Origin: Pseudomonadota bacterium
GTDB taxonomy: Bacteria; Pseudomonadota; Gammaproteobacteria; Burkholderiales; Burkholderiaceae_B
Length of the DNA: 32,291 bases
Assembly: GCA_023387815.1 (NCBI GenBank)
Contig: JAEWHK010000067.1
Span: 1-32,291 of the forward strand
Direction of reading: 5' to 3'
Positions 16,003-26,100 of this stretch are shown piece after piece. A program made the position numbers and the translations under genes. Numbering within the stretch: the stretch's first letter is position 1; each line of letters starts with the position of its first letter. The notes below the pieces were generated by a model. It was not told where the DNA came from and did no database searches. It saw only the letters and a program-made list of their open reading frames with translations.

Positions 16003-17199
16003 CTACAGCGCGCGCCCGCAAGCCACCGCCGAGGCCCACGCCCACTGAAAGTTGTAGCCTCCAAGCCAGCCCGTCACATCCACCACTTCACCAATAAAGT
16101 AAAGCCCGGGCGCCTGACGAGCCTGCATGGATTTTTGATCCAGCTCGCGCGTATCCACACCGCCGCGCATCACCTCTGCCTTTTTATATCCCACCGTGCC
16201 CGAAGGTGTCAGCGTCCAGGGTTGTGCGCTGTCTGCAAGTTGCGTCAGCTGACGATCGGCCGTATCGGCCAGCCGCTGATCGCCCTGCAGACCACGATAG
16301 TGCAGCCAGTTTTCTGCCAGACGTCGCGGCCAGACCTCACTTAATGCGGTCACCAGATTCTGTCGACTGCCTGATTTACGCTGCACCAGCGACTGCGATA
16401 GACGCTGCCCTGGCAGCAGATCAATACGAATGGGCGTACCCGGTTCCCAATAGCTGGAAATCTGCAGAATACCCGGACCTGACAGGCCGCGATGCGTGAA
16501 CAGCAGGTCTTCATCGAAAAGCCCCCGGCGCTTGCCCTCCCCCGTTTCCAGACGAACCGGCACTGCCAGCCCCGAGAGCTCGGCAAAGGGCTTCCAGCCT
16601 GCAGGATCAAATGTCAGAGGAACCAGTGCGGGGCGTGGCTCAATAATTTTCAGGCCAAACTGCCTTGCAATCTTCAGACCGAAGTCGGTGGCGCCCAGCT
16701 GAGGGATCGCCATACCGCCAGTGGCAATCACCAGGCGCTCACACAGCAGCGTACCGTTATTGGTCTGCACCCGATAACGTCCTGCCTCCTGACCGATGTC
16801 GCTCACGGTGGTCTGCATACGCCGCCTGACACGGCCCTTCTCGCATTCAGCCACTAGCATGTCGATGATCTGCTCGCTGCTTTCATCGCAGAACAGCTGC
16901 CCCTTGTGTTTTTCATGCCAGGCAATGCCATGGCTGCGCACCAGGGTCAGGAAATCGTCGGGGGTATAGGCAGACAGGGCCGAGCGACAGAACGCCGGAT
17001 TGCCCGACACAAATTGCTGCCAGGTCGTGCCGATGTTCGTGAAATTACAGCGCCCGCCGCCGGAAATGCGGATTTTCTCGGCCAGCCGGCTCGCATGATC
17101 CAGCAGAACCACGCGCAGCCCGCGCTGACCGGCCACCGCCGCACACATCAGGCCGGCGGCGCCGGCGCCAATGATAACGACGTCAGCGGAGTCACTCAT
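16003..17199 (-). CDS. BaiN/YhiN (HI0933)-family flavoprotein
   Basis: The 398-residue cytoplasmic FAD-binding protein has a Rossmann dinucleotide motif GAGAAG at 11-16, the family block SGGGRCNFTN at 46-55, and the C-terminal FAD block GLYFIGEVVDVTGWLGGYNFQWAWASG-like stretch near 370-395. Members are annotated as NAD(P)/FAD-dependent oxidoreductases or aminoacetone-oxidase-like proteins; the true substrate is usually not known. The ATG (17197-17199) overlaps the end of the decarboxylase gene by 8 bases, so the two are probably cotranscribed with dcd. The functional connection to the decarboxylase is not evident. Confidence 0.87.
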   Translation of the reverse strand: MSDSADVVIIGAGAAGLMCAAVAGQRGLRVVLLDHASRLAEKIRISGGGRCNFTNIGTTWQQFVSGNPAFCRSALSAYTPDDFLTLVRSHGIAWHEKHKGQLFCDESSEQIIDMLVAECEKGRVRRRMQTTVSDIGQEAGRYRVQTNNGTLLCERLVIATGGMAIPQLGATDFGLKIARQFGLKIIEPRPALVPLTFDPAGWKPFAELSGLAVPVRLETGEGKRRGLFDEDLLFTHRGLSGPGILQISSYWEPGTPIRIDLLPGQRLSQSLVQRKSGSRQNLVTALSEVWPRRLAENWLHYRGLQGDQRLADTADRQLTQLADSAQPWTLTPSGTVGYKKAEVMRGGVDTRELDQKSMQARQAPGLYFIGEVVDVTGWLGGYNFQWAWASAVACGRAL

Positions 17200-19456
17200 C
17201 CAGTTTCAGGCAGTCTACGTAGAAGAATTCGTTGCCGTCATCGTCAACAACATGCCCCAGACCATGAATAAAGGTCTCAAAGCCGGGAAATTTGGCATTG
17301 AACGAGCGCGCAAACTGCAGATACTCCACGATGGTCTTATTGAAGCGTTCACCGGGAATCAGCAGAGGAATACCTGGAGGATACGGCGTGAGCAGCACGC
17401 CGGTCACACGGCCTTCCAGTTCATCCAGCGGCACACGCTCTACTTCACGGTGGGCCATCTTGGCAAAGGCATCTGAAGGCTTGAGCGCGGGTACCATATC
17501 GGACAGATACACCTCTGTCGTCAGGCGCGCCACATCATTCTCACTATAGGCCTGGTGGATTTTCTGACACAGATCGCGCAGACCCATCCGTTCATAACGT
17601 TTGAAATCTGCGCAGAACTCAGGCAGGATGCGCCACAGCGGCTGATTACGATCGTAATCATCCTTGAACTGCTGCAGTGCCGTTACCAGCGTATTCCATC
17701 GGCCCTTGGTAATGCCGATCGTAAACAGAATAAAGAACGAATACAGACCGGTTTTTTCCACCACAATGCCGTGCTCGGCCAGATACTTGGTCACCAGCGC
17801 TGCCGGAATACCGGTTTCTGCAAAGTTGCCGTCAATATCCAGTCCGGGCGTAATAATGGTTGCCTTGATCGGATCCAGCATATTGAAATTTTCTGCCAGA
17901 TCGCCAAAACCGTGCCAGTCATCGCCTGACTCCAGAATCCAGTCTTCCTGAAAACCAATGCCTTCAGACACCAGGCGATTCGGTCCCCAGACTTTGAACC
18001 ACCAGTCATTGCGACCGTACTCAGAAGCCACCTTGCGCATGGCGCGCCGAAAATCCATGGCTTCGCGAATACTTTCCTCAACCAGCGCGGTACCTCCCGG
18101 TGGCTCCATCATGGCAGCCGACACATCACATGACGCGATAATCGCGTACTGCGGTGACGTAGAGGTATGCATCAGGAACGCTTCGTTGAAAATATTGCGA
18201 TCGAGTTTACGCGTCTCAGATTCCTGCACCACGATCTGCGATGCCTGTGAAATACCCGCAAGCAGCTTGTGCGTGGAGTGCGTGGCAAACACAATGGCTT
18301 CCTGACTGCGCGGCCGTCCGGGGCCAATCGCATGCATGTTCGTGTAGAACTCGTGGAATGCCGCATGCGGCAGCCACGCTTCATCAAAATGCAGCGTATC
18401 AACAATACTGCCCAGCTTTTCCTTGATCATTTCCACGTTATAGATCACGCCGTCATAGGTACTTTGCGTGAGTGTGAGAATGCGTGGTGTCTTGTTCTTC
18501 AGTTCGCGAGCAAAGGGGTTGGCCTCGATCTTCTTCTGAATGCTTTCCGGGTCGAATTCTTCCAGCGGAATCGGGCCGATAATACCCAGGTGATTGCGCG
18601 TTGGACGCAGAAACACCGGTATTGCACCTGTCATAGTAATCGCATGCAGAATCGATTTATGACAGTTGCGATCGACCACAACCACGTCATCTGCAGCCAC
18701 GTTGGCATGCCAGACCACCTTGTTGGACGTGGACGTACCATTGGTCACGAAATAACAGTGATCCGCATGAAAAATGCGCGCAGCATTGCGCTCGGATTCG
18801 GCCACGGGACCGGTATGATCCAGCAGCTGACCCAGCTCTTCTACGGCATTGCAGACGTCAGCGCGCAGCATGTTCTCGCCAAAGAACTGGTGGAACATCT
18901 GCCCTACCGGGCTCTTCAGAAATGCCACACCACCCGAGTGACCGGGACAGTGCCAGGAATAGGAACCATCCTGCGCATACTTGACCAGCTCGCGGAAAAA
19001 CGGCGGTGACAGGCCATCCAGATAGCTTCTGGCTTCACGAATAATATGACGTGCCACAAACTCCGGCGTATCTTCAAACATATGAATGAAGCCATGCAGT
19101 TCACGCAATATGTCATTTGGAATATGCTCGGACGTGCGCGTTTCCCCATACAGATAAATGGGAATATCCTCGTTGCGAAAACGCAGTTCGCCAATAAAGG
19201 TCCGCAGATTGCGAATGGCATGTGCCACGTCTTCACGCGAGTCCACATCGAACTCTTCGTCATCAATGGACAGGATAAAGGCACTGGCACGACTCTGCTG
19301 CTGGGCGAACGAACTCAAATCGCCGTAACTGGTCACGCCAAGTACTTCGACGCCTTCGGCCTTGATGGCGTCAGCAAGTGCGCGGATGCCAAAACCCGAG
19401 GCACTCTCGGATCGGAAGTCTTCGTCAATAATGACGATAGGGAAACGAAATTTCAT
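17192..19456 (-). CDS. Arg/Lys/Orn decarboxylase, PLP-dependent (wing-domain type)
   Basis: The 754-residue enzyme has the architecture of acid-inducible decarboxylases. A response-regulator-like wing domain covers about 1-130 (PIVIIDEDF, then SIDDEEFD), followed by the fold-type-I PLP domain (about 150-450) and a C-terminal domain. The PLP lysine is K397 in THSTHKLLAG; CPGHSGG, DRNCHKS and LHFDEAWLPHAAF are also conserved. The length is close to AdiA (arginine) and longer than LdcC/CadA (lysine), but substrate specificity cannot be fixed from these motifs. It consumes a proton per turnover and makes a polyamine or precursor. No antiporter gene is nearby, so a biosynthetic role or a distant partner is possible. 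AGGAG precedes the ATG at 19456. It lies 33 bases after dcd. Confidence 0.92.
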   Translation of the reverse strand: MKFRFPIVIIDEDFRSESASGFGIRALADAIKAEGVEVLGVTSYGDLSSFAQQQSRASAFILSIDDEEFDVDSREDVAHAIRNLRTFIGELRFRNEDIPIYLYGETRTSEHIPNDILRELHGFIHMFEDTPEFVARHIIREARSYLDGLSPPFFRELVKYAQDGSYSWHCPGHSGGVAFLKSPVGQMFHQFFGENMLRADVCNAVEELGQLLDHTGPVAESERNAARIFHADHCYFVTNGTSTSNKVVWHANVAADDVVVVDRNCHKSILHAITMTGAIPVFLRPTRNHLGIIGPIPLEEFDPESIQKKIEANPFARELKNKTPRILTLTQSTYDGVIYNVEMIKEKLGSIVDTLHFDEAWLPHAAFHEFYTNMHAIGPGRPRSQEAIVFATHSTHKLLAGISQASQIVVQESETRKLDRNIFNEAFLMHTSTSPQYAIIASCDVSAAMMEPPGGTALVEESIREAMDFRRAMRKVASEYGRNDWWFKVWGPNRLVSEGIGFQEDWILESGDDWHGFGDLAENFNMLDPIKATIITPGLDIDGNFAETGIPAALVTKYLAEHGIVVEKTGLYSFFILFTIGITKGRWNTLVTALQQFKDDYDRNQPLWRILPEFCADFKRYERMGLRDLCQKIHQAYSENDVARLTTEVYLSDMVPALKPSDAFAKMAHREVERVPLDELEGRVTGVLLTPYPPGIPLLIPGERFNKTIVEYLQFARSFNAKFPGFETFIHGLGHVVDDDGNEFFYVDCLKLDE

Positions 19457-19489
19457 CCGCTACTCCTGGGGGGCTGATCAACAGCCTGA

Positions 19490-20053
19490 TTATGTTCTTG
19501 GAAGTGTGACGCCTTGTTGACCCTGATATTTTCCACCACGATCGCGATATGACGTTTCGCATACCTCGTCGCCCTGCAGGAACAGGAACTGCGCACAACC
19601 CTCACCCGCATAGATTTTGGCAGGCAGTGGTGTGGTGTTGGAGAACTCAAGCGTCACATGGCCTTCCCACTCGGGTTCCAGCGGCGTCACGTTAACGATA
19701 ATGCCGCAGCGGGCATAGGTACTCTTGCCCAGGCAGATCGTCAGGATTTCGCGCGGAATGCGGAAATACTCCACCGTGCGGGCCAGCGCAAACGAATTGG
19801 GAGGAATGATGCAGACATCACCCTTGAAATCCACAAACGATTTTTCATCAAACTGCTTGGGATCCACAATGGTGGAATTGATGTTGGTAAAAATCTTGAA
19901 TTCGTCTGCGCAACGCACGTCATAGCCGTAGCTGCTGGTGCCGTAGCTCACAATTTTGCGCCCTTCTACTTCGCGGACCTGGCCGGCCTCGAAGGGGGAA
20001 ATCATGCCGGCCTGCGCGGCCTGACGAATCCACCGGTCATTCTTGATACTCAT
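19490..20053 (-). CDS. dcd: dCTP deaminase
   Basis: The 187-residue enzyme deaminates dCTP to dUTP, the main route to dTTP in many Gram-negative bacteria. Family blocks are present: SSYGYDVR, the trimer-interface region FALARTVEYFRIP, GKSTYARCG, and GHVTLEFSN containing the catalytic glutamate. Length is normal (E. coli 193). AGAGAG precedes the ATG at 20053. It follows tamB after 85 bases on the same strand and precedes the decarboxylase gene by 33 bases. In related Alcaligenaceae, dcd tends to lie near mrp and metG; here tamA-tamB stand between dcd and mrp. Confidence 0.96.
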   Translation of the reverse strand: MSIKNDRWIRQAAQAGMISPFEAGQVREVEGRKIVSYGTSSYGYDVRCADEFKIFTNINSTIVDPKQFDEKSFVDFKGDVCIIPPNSFALARTVEYFRIPREILTICLGKSTYARCGIIVNVTPLEPEWEGHVTLEFSNTTPLPAKIYAGEGCAQFLFLQGDEVCETSYRDRGGKYQGQQGVTLPRT

Positions 20054-20138
20054 AGACTGTATCTCTCTGCTGGGAACTGTCCCAAAGGGAAAAGCGCCAT
20101 TGTAGCCCCTGCAGGTGCAGGGGAACAGGCATTTTTCA

Positions 20139-23100
20139 TCAGTCTCGGAAAAAGCGGCGGTAGATCAGTTCCACCCCGTTGACCGTGCCAGCCTTGATGT
20201 CGGCAGACAGGTGACGGAACAGTCGGTAGCTGCCGCGCACCACAGTGCCCGTCCCCGCCATGGCCTGTTCCACGCTCACCGTCATACCATTCTCGAACTT
20301 CTTGCTCGCCACAAAGAACTGCTGGGCCAGATCACTGGAAGACTCCTGGTTCACGCTGGAAGCCACGGATTTCTCGGGCAGGATGGTGCCAGACTCGCCA
20401 ATATTGCCCGACCGGATGGAAATATCATCCAGACCCAGCTTGCGATAGAATGGCTGGCCGCCCCCCACAATTGAGGAACCGACAGAAAACAGCAGGGCCG
20501 CATCACTGCCGCTGCTATCGGGACCACGTCCCATCAGCAGCCACGAAAGTTTTTCCACTTCGCTGACATCCGGATAGGAAACCAGGTCAATCTTCGGTTT
20601 CTTGGCCGTACCAACCACCTTCACTCCAGCTTCCACATCCAGGCCTGTGCGCAGCGCCTCAATATCAAGAATCGGATTTGCAATATTACCCTGGAAGGTA
20701 ATACGACCTCGACGAATCTGCAGACGCTGGCCATAGGCTTCGATCGCCCCGCCCCGGGTCCGGAAGGCCCCAACGCCTGTCAGCTGATTTTTCTCCTGAA
20801 TCACATTGAGTGAACCCACCAGACCGGAATCCAGGCCCAGGCCAACGATATAGAAACGCTTGCCCAGATCCACGGTAAAGTCCAGACTCAGGTCCATAGG
20901 AGATTTTTCCTCCACAACCTTGGTCTGACCCGGTTTCAACACAATCACATCGCCATCCACCGCAGGCACACTACCCAGAATGTCCACACTGGCCCAGCCC
21001 GCGTCGGCGGTGACCTTGCCTTTGATATCCACCTTGGGTAATGGTGCATCAATGGCGACATCTCCACTGATCATGACGAACCGGTCAGAACGCTGAATAA
21101 TCGGATAATGATCGAATACAACGCGGAAGTCACCTTTGCTGGTGTTCAGATTCCACTTGCCGGTGATGCCCAGCGAACCATTCTGCGCTTCGACATTATC
21201 ATCAATCCATTTTTTGGTCCGCCACTCGTTGGCCTTGATTCGGATAATGGAAGGGAAACGCAGCGTATTGATGACCACCTGGTTGTCACGCAATGTCGCT
21301 TCCAGCGTACCGTCAAGCAGGCGGATGCCATTATCGATTTCCACGATCTTGACCTTGGATCCGGAGATTTTGCCGCTGGTGCTCCACTGTCCGTTGGCGC
21401 GAGACTGTGCCGTAACGTTCAGGGCAACCGCGCCCCCAAGATCCAGCATATCGCCCGTCAGCGGACCCATCCAGCTGATGTCTGCCAGATTGCCGTTGAG
21501 TGTGACGCGCGAACCGCCATTCAGATTAGGCGACAGGCCATTGAACGCGATGCTGCCTGTACCTTTCAGATTACCCTTGTTCTGGGTATCAAAGGCGATA
21601 TTCAAATTGGCCACGCTGCTGCTTTCACCCGTCTTGTTGAAATTGGCAGCGACCAGCATATTGGTCAGTCCCAGCGGAATCGGCGTGGCTGCAGGAATCA
21701 TGAAATCGCCGCTGACGCGCTTGAGCGCAGTCTTGCCGGTCAGCGCACCGTCAAAGGCCAGATCCCAGTCAAAATCCAGCACCAGCGAGGTTTCCTGCTG
21801 TGTTTTCTTGCGACGGTCAATAATGCCTGCGTTCGCTTTCTGCTCTTCTTTTGATGCCGGGTCCGCCAGCTTCTGCATATCACGAATGAATTCAGGACTC
21901 AGCACAAAGCGGCGAATGGAACCCTTGGTCTTCCATTGGCCATTGCTGCCGCTGGTGCCTTCCTGATTGATGGCAATGGTATGTTTGCCGGGCAGCCCGA
22001 TATTGATCACAGACGGACCGGCCTCCCAGGCAGGTTTGCCGCCTTCAGCGGCAGGCGCAAAAGCCAGGTCCCACGGTTTTTCCTGTTTAACCGTGATACC
22101 GGCATGCGCGACATCCAGAACAGACAGCGTACCGCGCCAGCCTTCGGCGCCCTGATCATTTTTATCCCAGGCGCCATTGGCCGCAATATGAAAGTCCAGT
22201 GGCGCCTTGCCGATTTCACGCGATTTACCCTGCGTGAATTTGCCCTTCAGATCCACATCATGCTTGCTGACCATGCCTTTGACGGTGCCGTCCAGATTCA
22301 CGCTGCCAGGCAAGCCGGGCCAGAACGAAGACAGTGCCGGGGCATCCACGTCCAGCGTCAGCACACTGTCGGCTTCGCCGAAGCTGCCTTTGCTGCGAAT
22401 CTTATTGCTGCCCAGGGTCAGATCAATATTGGCTGCAGGCACGCGGAACGCATTCAGATCGATACCAGCGCTGCCCTCTCCGCCCAGTGTCAGGTCGCGT
22501 ATCGCCAGATCCACGTTACCAGCCAGTGGTTTGTCGTTCCAGACACTGCCTTTGTCGAACTTCCCTTTTACCGTCGCAGACTTGATGGACGTTGGAGAGA
22601 ACATGTCCACATCTGCCGTCAGATCCGAGCTCAGCAGCGTTTTCGGTATGCTGTCACCCATCAACTTGCTGACGGGCAATGCATTGGAATTCATATGAAA
22701 ATGAATACGATCCGATTGCTCATCGCCGCCTTTGGGTGACACCAGCGCATCCAGCTGCAAGGCTGAACCGTCACGCAGCGCAAGGTCTGCCTTGGCATCG
22801 CGCAATAAAAGCGGCGTTGCCATATCCAGATTCACGTCTGCATTCAAATGTGATTTTTCCCCGGTGGCCGAGGCTTTCAGGGCATAGCCATCGCGCACTT
22901 CAGCGGTCTGTTGCGGCACGATGTCAAATGCAATCGTATCAAAATCCAGCGGTACCGGTGTCTTGAACGGCAGCACACCCTTGCCGTCAGTACGGTGAAT
23001 ATGGGCCGAACCCGTTAACATCTGTTTGAAGGCCAGATCCCAGTCTGCATCCAGTGTAATATCACGATCGGCCGCTTTATCAGCTGCTTCCGGTTTTTTA

Positions 23101-26100
23101 CCCTCGGCCACCTTTTTATTCTTTGCCGCGTTCTCAGCCGCTGCCGTCTCCAGCGCTTTGGCGGCGTCCTGCGCGGCCTTGCGGGCAGCCGCCGGATCGT
23201 CAGACGCAAAGGCCTTCTGCAGATTCATGAGATACTGCGGATTGATAACCAGATCCTTGATCTGGCCCTTGGTCTGCCACTCGGTATCCGTTCCACTGGA
23301 TTCACCTGGCAGAATCTGTGCACTGCGATTCTCGGGCAGGTCCAGCAGGAATTTCGAAGCCGTTGTGGCCCATTGCATGGGATGCTCGCCATCCGCCGGC
23401 AGGAATGACAGCGACATGGGGCTTTGCTGCTGCAGACGCAATTCCGTATGTCGCAGACCCAGATCATTCAGAACGCCTACCCAGCCTTCCTGACCACCGG
23501 GAACCTTGTTCCAGCCGCCGCGCACATCCAGTCCGAAAACCACAGGCGCCTTGCCCAGCCCACGACTGGGTTCTTTGGCGTACATGCCATATACCTGGGC
23601 GTGATGATTGACCACACGTCCATCCACCACCGCGTTCACCAGCGCACTGCCCGGCAAGTTAGGCCAGAAGCTGTCCAGCGCCGGTGCATTCACATCCAGA
23701 TAAAGCTGGCTGGCATCTTCACCAAAACCGCCATGCGCCAGAATCCGGTTATTGCCCAGTGTCAGATCGATATCGGTGTCGCGCACCTGCAATTTATCCA
23801 GATTCGGAGGAATGCTGATATCGGCCTGTTCTTCCTGCTTTTGTTTGTCGAAGACACCGGCCAGATGCACCTGGCTTTTGAGGGTACCGGTCAGTGGCTT
23901 GTCGTTCCACATGCTGCCCTGATTGAACGTCGCATCAATATTCACATCTGAAATTTCGCGCTTGCGCGGCAGCGTATCAGCGGCGAAGGCAATCCGGCTG
24001 TTCAGCAATGATGGTGGCAACGAACCGCCAGACAGCGATTTGATATCCAGATCGTGCAACTGAAGATTACCCGTCAGTCTGTCGGTGCCCTCTGCCTCAC
24101 CTTCCTTGGTAGCAAAATCAGCATCCAGGCCGGAACCATCCGTGAGTTTTAGCTGCACATTGCCGTCGCGCAATGGAATTACATTTGCCATTGCCAGATT
24201 CAGCTTTGTGTTCAGACTGGACTTTGGACCTTCGCCCTGCGCTGCGATGGCCAGAACAGAAGATTTCTCGTCCAGCTTCGTTTCGTTCAGATCAATACTC
24301 AGTGTCTGGAAATCCAGGGGAACTTTCTGCGCCAGCGGCACGAAGCGGTCTCCGGAAGTGCGGCGCACATTGATCTTGCCTTTCAGTCCCTTTTCCGTCG
24401 TCACATTCCAGTCACCGTCAAATGTGATATCGGGGAAACTGCCGGCAGTCTTTGCAGCAAGCGCTTTGGCAGCGGCGGCCTTCTCTTTTGCAGTCGCCTC
24501 TTTCTTCGCGGCATCGGTGGCGGCTGTCTTGCCGTCCGATGCACCGGCAGCCGGCGTATCCGCAGCGGTCAGCTTTGTGATTTCATCAATCAGTTTGTCG
24601 CTGACCACCAGATTGCTGAATGAGCCGGACGTGCTGATGCCATTGGCATTGCCGCTGGCTTTTTCCAGTCTGAGCGCCGTTTCAGGCGCACCTGGCAACG
24701 TCAGGCCAAGCTCACCGGGTCCCGCTGACCAGGCAGTCTGTTCGCCCAGCGCATTGGGATTGAACAGGAACGGCAGCGCGTCACGCCCCTGCACGCGAAT
24801 TCCCGCATGCGTCAGATTCAGCGTTGCCAGTTCGCCTTCCCAGCCTTCTGCACCAACATTGCCATTGGCGTCATTATCGCCCTCAGTGCCATTGGTGCCA
24901 TCGGCCAGCTTATGCCATTTGCCATTGAGCTTGAGCGCCAGATCCAGCGGCGCCTTGCCCAGCGATTTGAAGTTGCCCTGATCGACTTTGCCGCTGATAT
25001 CCAGCACATGCGAAGCAATTGTGCCGGCAAGGGTACCCGTCACTTTTGCGGTGCCATTCACGCCGGGCGCCAGCTCCGCAAGCTTTGCCGCGTCCACATT
25101 CAGGCGCAGCACACTCTCGTCCTTGCCAAAACTGCCGGACGTACTCACACTGTTCTGACCCAGTGTGAGATCAATATCAGCCTTCCGAATATTCAGGCGA
25201 TTCAGATCAATGGCAGTCACGGTTGTTTCTACTGCGGCCGTTTCTTCACCGCGTTGCTTGGCGCGCTCAACCGCATCTTCACCCGACTCAGTCACAATGG
25301 ACTTGCCCTCGGCCTCGGCCTTGCGTGCCGCGGCCGCCTTGATATTGTCGCGAACCGCCTCGCCCACTTTGCCATGATTGACCAGCTGACGCTGCGTAAT
25401 CACGCCTTGAGAATCAATATCGATATCCAGATCGGCAGACAACGGTTTACCCTGGAAGCGACTGTCGCTGTCCACGTTACCTTTCAACTGCAATCCCTGC
25501 AAATTGGAAAGTCCCTGAACGTCTGCCACAAATGTCATATCGGCGGTCAATCGGGAATCGGCCGCACCCTGCTGTCCTTTGATGGTCAGCTGCTGGCTGG
25601 AGAATGAGCCGGACAATCTATCCGATTTACCTGCGCCCTGCTGCTCCTTCTTGTCCATTTTCAGTTGCAATCCGGAACTGTCACCCAGCTTCAGATTCAC
25701 ATCTGCCATATTCAACGGAACACCATCGCCCATCAGACCCAGGTTCAGATTCGCATCCACCTGTGCACCCTGACCGCTACCCTTGAGCGCGACGCCGAGC
25801 TTTTCCAGATCACCCGATACTTTTGTGTTCAGATCAATCGTGCAATCACGCTGCTGCAACGCACCGGTCAACACGCCACCAATCTGTACAAACTGGCTCA
25901 GACAAACTGGCGACTGCCTGTTCTGCGTCGCCAGGTTCGCATTCAGATCCAGCTTCATCGGATACGGACTCTTGATGGATTCAATCTCCAGCGTCCCGTT
26001 CAGATCAGCTTCGGTTTGCGGATGGGAAACATGCAGGCTTTTGAGTGACCCCTTGGCATGCTGATCAATGATCAGCAAATCCGCAAGACTGAAATTAGAG

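Noticed and set aside
21108..25607. Long plus-strand open frames opposite tamB (for example 21108-21854, 24085-24981, 24807-25607)
   Set aside because: They lie wholly opposite a clear TamB coding sequence, have no ribosome sites or family motifs, and repeat because the tamB modules repeat.
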